The notes: generated from the sequence alone by a model not told the origin. 64,000 nt of DNA from JBBPYR01 sp038199755 (GCA_038199755.1 JBBPYR010000135.1:1-64000); one strand, 5' to 3'. Counted from the first letter of the stretch, positions 25,246-34,762 are shown. Numbers and translations: made by a program.

Positions 25246-25767
25246 ATGAGGACACAGCCCATCTCGCTACGGCAACTCAATGCCCTCGATCAAGTGTACT
25301 TTATAGCAGCCCTTGACTCACTCTTTGAAGGCCCACCCTGGATTGTCACCCAGACTTGGCATACTCGCCCATTCAGCGACATTTCCCAGCTACACCAAGC
25401 GTTGTGTGACACCCTCGATCACGCGCCTCTCGCTGCGCAAGTGGCCTTAATTCAGGCGCACCCAGACCTCGTGGGACGAGCAGCCTTGGCTGGTACTCTC
25501 ACACCTTCCTCGACGAACGAGCAAGCGTCTGCAGGCTTAGATCACCTTTCGCAGGACGAGATCGCAACGTTCACGCGCCTCAATCAACGCTATGCTGAGC
25601 GTTTTGGTTTTCCTTTTGTCATTTGCGCACGTGAAAATAAAAAAGAGAGCATTCTGGCTGGATTTGCCAGCCGCCTTGATAATCCACGTGAACGCGAAAT
25701 AGAAATTGCCTTGGGCGAAATCGCCAGGATTTGCTGGTATCGCCTGATTGACACCGTTCAAGCCTAA
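25246..25767 (+). CDS. uraD: 2-oxo-4-hydroxy-4-carboxy-5-ureidoimidazoline (OHCU) decarboxylase
   Basis: A 173-residue OHCU decarboxylase, the third enzyme of urate breakdown, which yields S-allantoin. The active-site segment IQAHPDLVGRAAL carries the catalytic His, and the later FGFPFVICAR is the second family signature. It is complete and has the normal length. GGAAGGA precedes the ATG. It is the first gene of the purine operon; urate oxidase follows after 12 nt and HIU hydrolase after that, so all three urate-to-allantoin enzymes are adjacent. Confidence 0.92.
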   Translation: MRTQPISLRQLNALDQVYFIAALDSLFEGPPWIVTQTWHTRPFSDISQLHQALCDTLDHAPLAAQVALIQAHPDLVGRAALAGTLTPSSTNEQASAGLDHLSQDEIATFTRLNQRYAERFGFPFVICARENKKESILAGFASRLDNPREREIEIALGEIARICWYRLIDTVQA

Positions 25768-25779
25768 GAGGAGATGAGC

Positions 25780-26733
25780 ATGAACCAAGAAAATGCATAT
25801 AACTACTGTATCAGCTATGGCAAAGCGCGTGTTCCTATCTATCGCGTCAATGCCACTCCTCTCACGAATATACTGCCCATTCCCGAATCGACATTTGTTG
25901 GGCGCGACAACATCCTGTTCGCCGCTGAAATCGATGTTGAGGTCTTCGGTGACAATTTCCTCTCCGCTTATACCAAGGGCGACAATTCAAACGTGGTTGC
26001 CACCGACAGCATGAAAAACTTCATACTGCGGCATGCCCTGCAATTTGAAGGAGCCACCCTTGAGAGCTTTCTCGACCTGCTCGCTCGGCAATTTCTGACC
26101 ACCTACCCCCAGATGGAACGGTTACGGCTCTCAGGTCGCGAACTGGCCTTCACGCCTGCGCTCGTACCACAACAGGACGCGTCCCACTTTGCAAATAGCG
26201 ATGTGTTGTTTACACGCTCCCATAACGACTATACGCTTGCCAGCATGGATTTTAGCTATGAAGATGGCAGTGCAAAAATGACCGCCCATCAGAGTGGACG
26301 CGTTGAAATGCAGCTTCTCAAGGTAACAGGCAGTGCCTTTACCCACTTCGTTAGAGATGACTATACGACATTGCCAGAGCGTGGTGATCGTCCATTATAT
26401 ATCTTCCTCGACGCACACTGGAAATATGGCAGTGAAACCGATATTCAAGCGCGTTATATCCCCAGCGAGCAGGTGCGCGATGTCATACAGGTCGTATTTC
26501 ATCAATTTGTCAGCGAGTCCATTCAGCATCTCGTGCATGAAATGGGCACGCGTCTGTTCGAGCGTTTTCCACAGATGGCCGAGATTTCCTTCTCAGGGCA
26601 GAATCGCACACGTGACCCTATCTCGGTTTCCGAGCAGGACCCCAAACGGAAGGTCTACAGCGACCCCTTCCCTGCTTATGGCAGTATCAGGCTCACAATG
26701 ACGCGAAAAGAGGCGAGCAATGGCAAGCCATAA
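25780..26733 (+). CDS. pucL: Urate oxidase (uricase)
   Basis: A 317-residue uricase, which oxidises urate to 5-hydroxyisourate without cofactor. Seen motifs are YGKARVPIYRV at the N-terminus, the catalytic threonine region YTKGDNSNVVATDSMKNF and the C-terminal MAEISFSGQNRT. Two T-fold domains account for the length. The ATG at 25780 has AGGAG at 6 nt; the ATG two codons earlier abuts that site and is less likely. The last 14 nt overlap the HIU hydrolase gene, suggesting coupled translation. No N-terminal OHCU decarboxylase fusion is present, unlike Bacillus PucL. Confidence 0.93.
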   Translation: MNQENAYNYCISYGKARVPIYRVNATPLTNILPIPESTFVGRDNILFAAEIDVEVFGDNFLSAYTKGDNSNVVATDSMKNFILRHALQFEGATLESFLDLLARQFLTTYPQMERLRLSGRELAFTPALVPQQDASHFANSDVLFTRSHNDYTLASMDFSYEDGSAKMTAHQSGRVEMQLLKVTGSAFTHFVRDDYTTLPERGDRPLYIFLDAHWKYGSETDIQARYIPSEQVRDVIQVVFHQFVSESIQHLVHEMGTRLFERFPQMAEISFSGQNRTRDPISVSEQDPKRKVYSDPFPAYGSIRLTMTRKEASNGKP

Positions 26734-27109
26734 ACATGAGAGCGGCGGTCGTCTCACCACACATGTTCTCGATACCGCCCATGGTCGGCCTGCGTCACAG
26801 ATGATGATTGAGCTATGGCGTATCACCAGTGATGAGGATGAGAACGGCCCTACATTGCTGAAAACCGCGCACACCAACAAAGATGGCCGCACCGACGAGC
26901 CGCTTTTACAAGGAAGTGAATTTACCACAGGGGTCTATGAAATAGTATTTGTCATCGGCGCATACTTCGCTCAGTATGCGGAAAAACGCGCAGATCTGCC
27001 ATTCCTAGATCGCGTTCCTGTTCGTTTCGGCGTGTCGCAGCCAAGCACGCACTACCATGTACCGCTACTAGCTTCCCCTTGGGCCTATAGCACCTATCGC
27101 GGAAGCTGA
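26720..27109 (+). CDS. uraH: 5-hydroxyisourate hydrolase (transthyretin-like)
   Basis: A 129-residue HIU hydrolase of the transthyretin-related family. The N-terminal LTTHVLDTAHGRPA contains the catalytic His, a second His is in STHYHVPLL, and the protein ends with the diagnostic YRGS tetrapeptide. It converts 5-hydroxyisourate to OHCU. The start overlaps the urate oxidase stop by 14 nt. It has an extra acidic insertion (SDEDENGP) compared with the shortest family members. No signal peptide is seen, so it is cytosolic. Confidence 0.93.
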   Translation: MASHKHESGGRLTTHVLDTAHGRPASQMMIELWRITSDEDENGPTLLKTAHTNKDGRTDEPLLQGSEFTTGVYEIVFVIGAYFAQYAEKRADLPFLDRVPVRFGVSQPSTHYHVPLLASPWAYSTYRGS

Positions 27110-27161
27110 AGCAAGAGCAGCTCTGACATTTGACACTCACTTTATCGGAAAGGACTCGCTT

Positions 27162-28583
27162 ATGTGGGAGAAGTATCTCCTACCAACAAGCATTGAAGAA
27201 GCACTCACATTTCTCCAGCAGCACGCAGGCAAAGCCAGGCTTATTGCTGGTGGGACCGATGTGCTGGTAGAACTACAGCGTGGCGTGCGACCGACCACGA
27301 CCCTAATCGATCTCACAAGACTGCAAGAACTACACTATATCCGCGAGGAAAACGGTGTCATCCACCTAGGTGCTCTCACCACACATAACGATGTTATTGC
27401 GTCATCGCTATGCGTACAATATGCCTTGCCATTGGCACAAGCTTGCTGGGAAGTTGGCGCACCACAGATACGCAATCGTGCCACCGTTGTCGGCAATCTC
27501 GTTACCGCCTCACCCGCCAATGATACCATTACCGCCTTAACCGCATTACAAGCGGAAATTGTTCTCATCAAGCGCGAAGAGGAACGGGTCGTGCCGATTG
27601 CAGAATTCTATCCAGGCTTTCGTCGTACCGTGTTGCAGCCTGACGAGATGATCCGCGAAATCCGCATCCCCATGATGAACGCCCAGCAGCGCGGCCTCTT
27701 CACAAAGCTAGGATTGCGCCGCGCTCAGGCAATCTCTGTTATCGATATCGCCATTGTGCTTACATTTGACGGGCAGACCATTACCGAGGCACAAGTTGCC
27801 TTGGGTTCCCTAGCCCCAACCATCATTCACGCCAAAAGCGTCGAGGCCTATCTGCGTGGCAAAAGCCTTGATGACGCCGTGTGTCAGCAAGCTGGCCAAC
27901 GAGCATTACAGGATGCCGCGCCCATTGGCGATGTACGCGGCTCAGCCAGTTACCGCCAAACCACCCTCAGTGCTCTAGTGACACATGCCCTACAGCGTAT
28001 CGCACGCGGCACAGAGGCCGAGGGCTGGATGACAGAGCCTGTGACGCTGGCAACCAAGGAAAAGGGCGAGTCACAGTTAGTTGCTACGGCACACTTTGAT
28101 GGCACAATACATACCACCATCAACGACAAGCCTTATCAGATAAGCAATGCCCAGCGCAAAACATTGCTCAACATGGTACGCGAAGACGCCAGCCTGACCG
28201 GAGCAAAAGAAGGCTGCGCTGAGGGCGAATGCGGAGCCTGCACCGTCTGGCTAGATGGGCAAGCCGTGATGTCATGCCTCGTGCCCGCTGTTCAAGCGCA
28301 TAACGCCACCATCACCACTATTGAGGGACTGGCAGGAGTACAAAGCACAGAGACAGAAACGACACTCCACCCACTACAACAGGCGTTCATTGACTGTGCG
28401 GCGGTACAGTGCGGTTTTTGTATCCCTGGTATGCTCATGGCAGGCGCGAAACTGCTACAAGAGCACCCTCACCCCGATACCGAGCAGGTGCGTGTCGCGC
28501 TCAGTGGCAATCTCTGCCGCTGCACCGGATACCGTAAGATTATTGACGCGGTGCGGCAAGCGGCAGAAGGGAGCCTTGCATGA
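27162..28583 (+). CDS. Xanthine dehydrogenase FAD-binding / 2Fe-2S fused subunit
   Basis: A 473-residue fusion. Residues about 1-290 are the FAD-binding (CoxM/XdhB-type) domain with AGGTDVLVELQRG and NRATVVGNLVTASPANDT. Residues about 310-473 are the 2Fe-2S (CoxS/XdhC-type) domain, with CAEGECGAC near residue 352, QCGFC near 415 and LCRCTGY near 450. The order FAD then Fe-S is the reverse of the Fe-S then FAD order in E. coli-type XdhA fusions. It passes electrons from the molybdenum subunit to FAD. Its stop overlaps the next start (ATGA). Confidence 0.9.
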   Translation: MWEKYLLPTSIEEALTFLQQHAGKARLIAGGTDVLVELQRGVRPTTTLIDLTRLQELHYIREENGVIHLGALTTHNDVIASSLCVQYALPLAQACWEVGAPQIRNRATVVGNLVTASPANDTITALTALQAEIVLIKREEERVVPIAEFYPGFRRTVLQPDEMIREIRIPMMNAQQRGLFTKLGLRRAQAISVIDIAIVLTFDGQTITEAQVALGSLAPTIIHAKSVEAYLRGKSLDDAVCQQAGQRALQDAAPIGDVRGSASYRQTTLSALVTHALQRIARGTEAEGWMTEPVTLATKEKGESQLVATAHFDGTIHTTINDKPYQISNAQRKTLLNMVREDASLTGAKEGCAEGECGACTVWLDGQAVMSCLVPAVQAHNATITTIEGLAGVQSTETETTLHPLQQAFIDCAAVQCGFCIPGMLMAGAKLLQEHPHPDTEQVRVALSGNLCRCTGYRKIIDAVRQAAEGSLA

Positions 28584-30772
28584 GTGATCTTATCGGTGCC
28601 TCACTACCACGGCCAGACGCACAGGGGAAAGTGACTGGAGCCACTAACTACCCAGCTGACCTGATACGTCCAGGCATGTTACATCTCCAGATCGTGTTTG
28701 CACATCGTATACATGCACGTATCCTATCAATAGATATGCAGGCAGCCCTAGCATATGCAGGCGTCATAACCGTACTTACAGCACAAGACGTTCCTTATAA
28801 CGCACACGGATTAATTGATGCAGATCAACCAGTACTCTGTGGCGATGTCGTGCGCTTCGAGGGCGACAAAGTAGCCCTCGTGGTGGCCGAAAGCAAGGAA
28901 GCCGCCCTTGCAGGCGCGAAACTAGTAAAGGTGGAATACGAAGACCTCCCTGCCGTGACCGATCCACGAGCGGCACTAGCAGCCGAGGCACCGCTTGTTC
29001 ATCACGAACTGGGCACGAACCTGCTACTGCATATCCCCATTCGCAAAGGGGATGTAGAGCAGGCCTTTGCCGAAGCAGATATCGTGCTCACAGGCGAGTT
29101 TTCTACCTCTTGGCAAGAACACGCCTACCTGCAACCTGAAGCGGGTATTGCCTACTACGATGAGCAGGGGCGACTGGTGATCGAGACCGCCGGACAATGG
29201 CTACATGAGGACCGTCGCCAGATTGCTGCCATGCTCCAAATGCCGGAAGAGCAGATCATCGTGCGTTATGCTGCCATCGGCGGTGCCTTTGGTGGGCGCG
29301 AAGATTTATCAATGCAGCACCTGCTAGCATTGGCAACATGGAAGCTTCAGCAGCCCACCGCTATCACCTGGAGCCGTGAAGAGTCCATCACCGCACACCA
29401 TAAACGGCATCCCATGACGGTTCGCTGTCGTTGGGGTGCGAAAAAAGATGGCCACATTACAGCGGTCGAAGCGGAGGTACTAGCCGATGGTGGAGCTTAT
29501 GCCTCAACCAGCGTCGAGGTCACAAAGGTCGCAGCACTCTTTGCCAGTGGTTGCTACGAGGTCCCCAACATTAGCGTCGATGGCTATGTTGTCTATACGA
29601 ACAACATTCCCAGTGGTGCGTTCCGTGGCTTTGGTGCGCCCCAAGCCCAGTTCGCCTCAGAGATAATGGTCACACGGCTGGCACACGCCCTCGCTATCGA
29701 CCCCGCCGAAATGCGCCGTATCAACATCTATCGCGAAGGAAGCCTTGAACCGACACAAAACACCTTGCCCACAGGTGTTAGTGCCCTCCCCGTACTAGAA
29801 CGCTGCATGGAAGAGGCACACACACGGCTACATTATGGAGAGCCACAGCAGGTAGCACAAAGTAACACACCTAGCCATCTGTGTCGTGGCATAGGAATTG
29901 CCTGTGGCATCAAAAATATTGGCTACTCCTTTGGCTACCCAGAGCAATCCACCGCAACCGTTGAGATATTTGGTGAGGCTGATATCGAGCGCGTGATCTT
30001 GCGCATTGGTGCCGCCGATGTCGGCCAAGGCTCACATCTTGCCTTGCGCCAGATTGTCGCCGCCACTCTCAATGTATCGCTCGCCCAAGTCACCTTAATC
30101 AGCAATGACAGCCATGAAACGCCGAACGCCGGAAGTGCCTCGGCCTCGCGCATGACACTGATGGGAGGACGCGCCGTGCATGATGCTGCCTTGGCCGCAC
30201 GTGCGCAGTGGAGCGAGACAGAAAAATACCACGCCATCGCAACCGTTCAGTATCGCCCAGCGGCCACAACGCCCTTACATCCCATCACAGGAGCGGGACA
30301 ACCCAACTACTGCTATGGCTATGTTGCGCAGGCGGTAGAAGTTGAGGTCAACACCCTTACAGGACAGGTACAGGTGCTCAAAGTCATCAGTGTGCATGAT
30401 GTTGGGCAAGCCATCAATCGCCAGCAGGTTGAAGGGCAAATCGAAGGCTGCCTAGCGCAGGCTCTTGGCTATGCTTTGCTAGAACACTTTCAGGTACGCG
30501 ATGGTCACGTACTCACCCCTTATCTCAGCACCTACCTACTCCCCACTATACTGGATATGCCGACTGAAATTGTGCCAGTCATCCTTGAACTGGCCGACCC
30601 AAATGGACCATATGGCGCACGCGGCATGTCTGAGATGGCACTGGTGCCGTTCTTGCCTGCGGTATCCAGCGCGATTCATGACGCAACGGGTGTGTGGCTG
30701 ACGCAGCAACCGATGACGCCAGAGCGCGTGCTGACCGCACTTATAGATCAGCAAAGGAGCGATCAAGCATGA
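28580..30772 (+). CDS. Xanthine dehydrogenase molybdopterin-binding subunit
   Basis: A 730-residue large subunit of the xanthine oxidase family that hydroxylates hypoxanthine and xanthine at a molybdenum cofactor. Motifs seen are GGAFGGRED near residue 234, GAFRGFGAPQ near 346, the QGSHLALRQ segment and the C-terminal GPYGARGMSEMAL with the presumed catalytic Glu. It is coupled to the FAD/Fe-S subunit and to the downstream deaminase through 4-nt overlaps. No XdhC-type insertase gene is visible nearby, although maturation of such enzymes usually needs one. Confidence 0.9.
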   Translation: MSDLIGASLPRPDAQGKVTGATNYPADLIRPGMLHLQIVFAHRIHARILSIDMQAALAYAGVITVLTAQDVPYNAHGLIDADQPVLCGDVVRFEGDKVALVVAESKEAALAGAKLVKVEYEDLPAVTDPRAALAAEAPLVHHELGTNLLLHIPIRKGDVEQAFAEADIVLTGEFSTSWQEHAYLQPEAGIAYYDEQGRLVIETAGQWLHEDRRQIAAMLQMPEEQIIVRYAAIGGAFGGREDLSMQHLLALATWKLQQPTAITWSREESITAHHKRHPMTVRCRWGAKKDGHITAVEAEVLADGGAYASTSVEVTKVAALFASGCYEVPNISVDGYVVYTNNIPSGAFRGFGAPQAQFASEIMVTRLAHALAIDPAEMRRINIYREGSLEPTQNTLPTGVSALPVLERCMEEAHTRLHYGEPQQVAQSNTPSHLCRGIGIACGIKNIGYSFGYPEQSTATVEIFGEADIERVILRIGAADVGQGSHLALRQIVAATLNVSLAQVTLISNDSHETPNAGSASASRMTLMGGRAVHDAALAARAQWSETEKYHAIATVQYRPAATTPLHPITGAGQPNYCYGYVAQAVEVEVNTLTGQVQVLKVISVHDVGQAINRQQVEGQIEGCLAQALGYALLEHFQVRDGHVLTPYLSTYLLPTILDMPTEIVPVILELADPNGPYGARGMSEMALVPFLPAVSSAIHDATGVWLTQQPMTPERVLTALIDQQRSDQA

Positions 30773-32133
30773 GCACCTTACTGGTAAAGCACGCCACGCT
30801 GATTGCGTCCATGGACGATACCAATACGCGCTGGAGCGATGGCGGCATTTATGTGGTAGATAACGTCATTCAGCAAATCGGGCCAACGGACACGCTGCCC
30901 CAACAGGCCGAGCAGATTATTGATGCGCGCAATATGCTGGTGCTCCCTGGCCTTGTCAATACGCACCATCATTTTTATCAGACGCTCACCCGCAACGTGC
31001 CAGCAGCTCAGAATGCGAACCTGTTCACCTGGCTGCGTGTTCACTATCCTATCTGGGCGGGCCTGACCCCTGAAGCGATCTATGTCAGTACCAAGACCGC
31101 CATGGCCGAACTCATGCTTTCCGGCTGCACCACGGCCAGTGATCATTGTTACATCTGGCCTAATGGTGCTCGCCTTGAAGATCAAATTCAGGCCGCCAGC
31201 GAAATGGGCTTTCGCTTTCACGCAGCTAGAGGCTCTATGTCGGTCGGCGAAGCCAAAGGTGGCTTGCCACCGGATAGCGTGGTCGAGGACGAGAAAGCTA
31301 TTTTGCGCGATTCGCAGCGTGTCATCGAAGCATATCATGACGCAAAACGCTATGCTATGTTGCGCGTTGTGATCGCTCCCTGTTCTCCCTTCTCGGTATC
31401 ACCGGACCTGATGCGGCAGAGCGCGCAACTGGCACGATCCTATGGTGTGCATCTACATACCCACTTGGCCGAAACGCTAGACGAAGCCGACTATTGTAAG
31501 GCGACATTTGGGCGTACACCAGTGGAGTTGGCAGAAGACCTTGAATGGATGGGTGCGGACGTGTGGCATGCCCACATGGTACATCCTGGTAAGCAAGAGG
31601 TTGCACAGCTGGGCAAGACACACACAGGAGTTGCGCACTGCCCTAGCTCGAATATGCGGCTCGCCTCCGGTATTGCTCCACTCGGCGCGTTACAACAAGC
31701 AGGTGTACGTGTTGGCTTGGGAGTCGATGGCTCGGCCTCCAACGATGGCTCACACCTGCTGGCGGAGGCACGTCAGGCCTTATTGTTGCATCGTGTGAGT
31801 GGCAACCCTGCGGCGATCACCGCCCTGGACGCCCTGCGACTGGCGACACGCGGCGGGGCATCCGTGCTCGGTCGCGATGACATTGGCTATCTCGCTCCTG
31901 GCATGGCCGCTGACTTTATTGGCTATCGTCTTGATACATTAGCATTGGCTGGCGGCGCAGTCCATGATCCGCTGGGCTCGCTTATCTTTTGCCAGCCCCC
32001 TGCGGTCGATTTGAGCGTCATCAATGGTCGCGTGCGTGTCCAGGATGGGCAACTGCGCGATATCGATCTGTCCTCGCTGATTCAACGGCACAATGCCATT
32101 GCACAAGCCCTGGTGCGGGGTGAGTTACAATGA
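30769..32133 (+). CDS. 8-oxoguanine/guanine deaminase-like amidohydrolase
   Basis: A 454-residue amidohydrolase of the chlorohydrolase/deaminase group. The metal-binding PGLVNTHHHFYQTLTRNVPAAQ region closely resembles 8-oxoguanine deaminases. The later HTHLAETLDEADY, HMVHPG and GLGVDGSASNDG supply further metal and catalytic residues. The ATG at 30769 overlaps the preceding stop (ATGA) with AAGGAG upstream. In the purine operon it would deaminate guanine or 8-oxoguanine to xanthine or urate. AtzB-type hydroxyatrazine hydrolases share the fold, so the substrate is inferred from context. Confidence 0.85.
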   Translation: MSTLLVKHATLIASMDDTNTRWSDGGIYVVDNVIQQIGPTDTLPQQAEQIIDARNMLVLPGLVNTHHHFYQTLTRNVPAAQNANLFTWLRVHYPIWAGLTPEAIYVSTKTAMAELMLSGCTTASDHCYIWPNGARLEDQIQAASEMGFRFHAARGSMSVGEAKGGLPPDSVVEDEKAILRDSQRVIEAYHDAKRYAMLRVVIAPCSPFSVSPDLMRQSAQLARSYGVHLHTHLAETLDEADYCKATFGRTPVELAEDLEWMGADVWHAHMVHPGKQEVAQLGKTHTGVAHCPSSNMRLASGIAPLGALQQAGVRVGLGVDGSASNDGSHLLAEARQALLLHRVSGNPAAITALDALRLATRGGASVLGRDDIGYLAPGMAADFIGYRLDTLALAGGAVHDPLGSLIFCQPPAVDLSVINGRVRVQDGQLRDIDLSSLIQRHNAIAQALVRGELQ

Positions 32134-32191
32134 AAGAGGTACGTGGAGAAGAAGTGCATACAATAGTAAGTACATTAGTTAGGAGTTGTCT

Positions 32192-33445
32192 ATGATGACG
32201 ACGGCGGAGACGCTTGCTCGCACAGTAATGGAGCGGTGCGCTATTCTGGGCGGCTATAGCGAGGAAAAAGACCGCCTTACGCGACCATTTGCCACCAATG
32301 CTATGCGCAAAGTGAATGAGGTTGTGTTAGGATGGATGCAAGCCGCTGGCATGACGACACAACAAGACGCGATTGGCAATCTGATTGGCCGCTACGAAGC
32401 ATCTACTCCACAGGCCAAAACCCTGCTGCTCGGCTCACATCTTGATACGGTACGTGATGCCGGGACATATGACGGGCCACTAGGTGTGATGGTTGCTATC
32501 GCCTGCGTCGCGTCTTTACAGCAGAGACAAATACGTTTGCCGTTCGCTATTGAGGTGCTCGGCTTCGCTGATGAAGAGGGTTTGCGTTACCACAGTGCCT
32601 ATCTCGGTAGTAGAGCCATGAGCGGGACATTTGACCCGAACGACCTGCAATTGCTTGATAGTAACGGTATCAGTATGGCTGATGCGTTGCGCGCATTTGG
32701 GGGTGATCCAGAGGTGCTGAAGCTGCGCACCGCTCGCTGGCCGCGAGAGGAACTGCTCGGATACTGTGAAGTCCACATCGAGCAAGGTCCAGTACTAGAG
32801 ACGCGAAACTTGCCCGTTGGTATTGTCTCGGCTATCGCCAGTCAGAGCCGCCTTACGGTACAATTCACGGGTGAGGCTGGTCACGCCGGAACCATTCCCA
32901 TGTCGCTCCGCCACGATGCGCTCTGTGCCGCAGCCGAGTTTGTGCTGGCCGCCGAAGCTCATGCTCGTAGTGTTCCAGGCGTAGTAGCAACGGTGGGGCA
33001 AATAAACGTACAACCAAGTGCAAGCAATGTCATCCCTGGCCAGGTCGCGCTATCACTCGATGTGCGCCACCAGGATGATCACACGCTTCTGCAAGCCTGT
33101 CAGCATTTAGAAGCACAAGCACACGCGATTGGGCAGGCACGCGGTGTGACGGTGGAGTGGCACTTGCTAAAAGAGTACCATGCCATTCCCTGTTCACCAC
33201 GCATGATGGGTATACTGGAACAAGCCATCAGCGCAGAAGGATATGCAGCACTTACTCTCACCAGTGGCGCGGGTCATGATGCCGCTGTAATCTCTGAGCT
33301 GACGGATATCGGCATGCTTTTTGTGCGCTGCCGAGGCGGTATCAGCCACCATCCAGCGGAGTCCGTCACACAAGCAGATGTCACGGTAGCCATTCGCGTG
33401 CTGGAACGCTTTCTACAACAACTAGCAAAAGAGGAGAAAGAATGA
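32192..33445 (+). CDS. allC: Allantoate amidohydrolase (AllC-type M20 hydrolase)
   Basis: A 417-residue M20-family metalloamidase. Metal-binding regions are LLGSHLDTVRDAGTYDGPLG, FADEEGLRYHSAYLGS and the late GAGHDAAVISE. The dimerisation lid carries the TVQFTGEAGHAGTIPM segment typical of allantoate amidohydrolase, ureidoglycolate amidohydrolase and N-carbamoyl-amino-acid hydrolase. Context favours allantoate, releasing ammonia and carbon dioxide on the way to ureidoglycine. AGGAG is 6 nt before the ATG at 32192. A 58-nt gap separates it from the deaminase, and the DUF3830 gene overlaps its end. A ureidoglycolate role cannot be excluded. Confidence 0.85.
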   Translation: MMTTAETLARTVMERCAILGGYSEEKDRLTRPFATNAMRKVNEVVLGWMQAAGMTTQQDAIGNLIGRYEASTPQAKTLLLGSHLDTVRDAGTYDGPLGVMVAIACVASLQQRQIRLPFAIEVLGFADEEGLRYHSAYLGSRAMSGTFDPNDLQLLDSNGISMADALRAFGGDPEVLKLRTARWPREELLGYCEVHIEQGPVLETRNLPVGIVSAIASQSRLTVQFTGEAGHAGTIPMSLRHDALCAAAEFVLAAEAHARSVPGVVATVGQINVQPSASNVIPGQVALSLDVRHQDDHTLLQACQHLEAQAHAIGQARGVTVEWHLLKEYHAIPCSPRMMGILEQAISAEGYAALTLTSGAGHDAAVISELTDIGMLFVRCRGGISHHPAESVTQADVTVAIRVLERFLQQLAKEEKE

Positions 33446-33858
33446 TGAGCATGTTACGCATTACGGCTGGCCCTTTAGAGTTCACCGCGCAGATGGAGGA
33501 GGCAGATGCCCCCAAAACGTGTGCCGCATTCAGCCAGCTGCTGCCATTTCGCAACAAGATCATCCATGCTCGCTGGAGCGGAGAAGCTGCCTGGATTCCA
33601 CTTGGCGATTTCCAACTTGGTGTAAGCTACGAAAATCACACCAGTCATCCTGCCCCAGGTCACATTCTCCTCTATCCCGGCGGCTTTAGCGAGACTGAAA
33701 TCCTCTTCCCCTATGGTGGGGCGCGTTTTGCCAGCAAGGTGGGGCAGTTGGCAGGTAATCACTTCTTAACGGTCGTCAGTGGAAACGAGCAATTAAAGGA
33801 ACTGGGGAGGCTCGTGCTCTGGCAGGGCGCACAGGATATCCTCTTCGAGAAACTGTAA
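33442..33858 (+). CDS. DUF3830 family protein in the purine operon
   Basis: A compact 138-residue cytosolic protein of the DUF3830 family, regarded as having a cyclophilin-like beta-barrel fold and no assigned reaction. Recognisable stretches are CAAFSQLLPFRNKIIHARWSG, GDFQLGVSYENH and GHILLYPGGFSETEILFPYGG. Its start overlaps the allC stop as ATGA, and AGGAG precedes it. The hydroxypyruvate isomerase gene follows after a short gap. Tight coupling to allantoate metabolism suggests a role in ureide or glyoxylate steps, but no catalytic residue set is known to me. Confidence 0.85.
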   Translation: MMSMLRITAGPLEFTAQMEEADAPKTCAAFSQLLPFRNKIIHARWSGEAAWIPLGDFQLGVSYENHTSHPAPGHILLYPGGFSETEILFPYGGARFASKVGQLAGNHFLTVVSGNEQLKELGRLVLWQGAQDILFEKL

Positions 33859-33924
33859 AGCCACCACGCTATTCGTTGCAGATCGCAGCGTGAAGCGATC
33901 TCCTTGCAAGCAGAGAGGATGCAT

Positions 33925-34734
33925 ATGTTACAGTTCGACCTGAATCTTACCCTCTTATTGAAAGAAGTGCCATTTGTCGAGCGCATCGGGCTGGCAGCTA
34001 AGCTCGGCTTCGGAGCCGTAGAGTTCATGTGGCCGGGAGAGGAAAACCTGCAAGCCATCGCACAAGCGGTTCATGAGACAGGGCTAAAAGTGGCACTGAT
34101 GAACTTTGACGCTGGCGCGATAGCACTTGGCGAACGCGGCTTCCTAAATGACCGTAGTAAACAGCAGTGGTTTCGTGCGCACGCCCTGCACGCCCTCGAC
34201 TTCGCGGTACAAATAGGATGTCTACAACTCAATGCGCTGGTCGGCAACCTGCTGCCCGAAGTTAGCCGCGAGGAGCAACTTGAGTGTGTGCGCGAAAACC
34301 TCGCCTGGGTCGCTGATCGCGCCTCAGAAGCGAACCTCGGCATCGTAGTTGAATCACTGAACAGTTTTGAAACACCGCGCTACCTGCTCACTAACACACG
34401 TGATACGCTCCAATTGCTGGCAAGCGTCAATCGCACAAACCTCAAATATCAATATGACATCTACCATATGCAGCGGATGGAAGGAAATATCATTGCCACT
34501 TTGCGTGAGTATATCGGCAGAATAGGCCATATTCAAATCGCCGACTCGCCAGCACGCCATGAGCCAGGAACTGGCGAAATACATTATCCCCATGTCCTGT
34601 CTGCGCTTGATACCCTTGGCTATCGCGGCTATGTCGGATTGGAATATAACCCGACAACGACCTCTGAGGCCAGCTTTTCCTGGTTGCCAGCGCAACGCAA
34701 GGGGACAATAGCAGTCAGTGATCTTCAGTTGTAA
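33925..34734 (+). CDS. hyi: Hydroxypyruvate isomerase
   Basis: A TIM-barrel isomerase of about 269 residues of the Hyi family, interconverting hydroxypyruvate and tartronate semialdehyde. Features are LGFGAVEFMWPGEE, LNALVGNLLPE, GIVVESLNS, YDIYHMQRMEG with the conserved metal-binding Glu/Asp/His pattern, and IGHIQIADSPARHEPGTGEI near the end. The ATG at 33925 has GAGAGG at 7 nt; earlier in-frame starts sit inside the ribosome site. It links glyoxylate from allantoin breakdown to glycerate through the next gene. Confidence 0.9.
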   Translation: MLQFDLNLTLLLKEVPFVERIGLAAKLGFGAVEFMWPGEENLQAIAQAVHETGLKVALMNFDAGAIALGERGFLNDRSKQQWFRAHALHALDFAVQIGCLQLNALVGNLLPEVSREEQLECVRENLAWVADRASEANLGIVVESLNSFETPRYLLTNTRDTLQLLASVNRTNLKYQYDIYHMQRMEGNIIATLREYIGRIGHIQIADSPARHEPGTGEIHYPHVLSALDTLGYRGYVGLEYNPTTTSEASFSWLPAQRKGTIAVSDLQL

Positions 34735-34762
34735 AAAGGCTTTATGAGTGGGAGGAACGCAA

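Noticed and set aside
33892..33907. A 16-bp segment repeated in inverted orientation at 40326-40341
   Set aside because: One exact 16-bp match is about what chance gives in 64 kb when both strands are counted, and the surrounding bases do not align.
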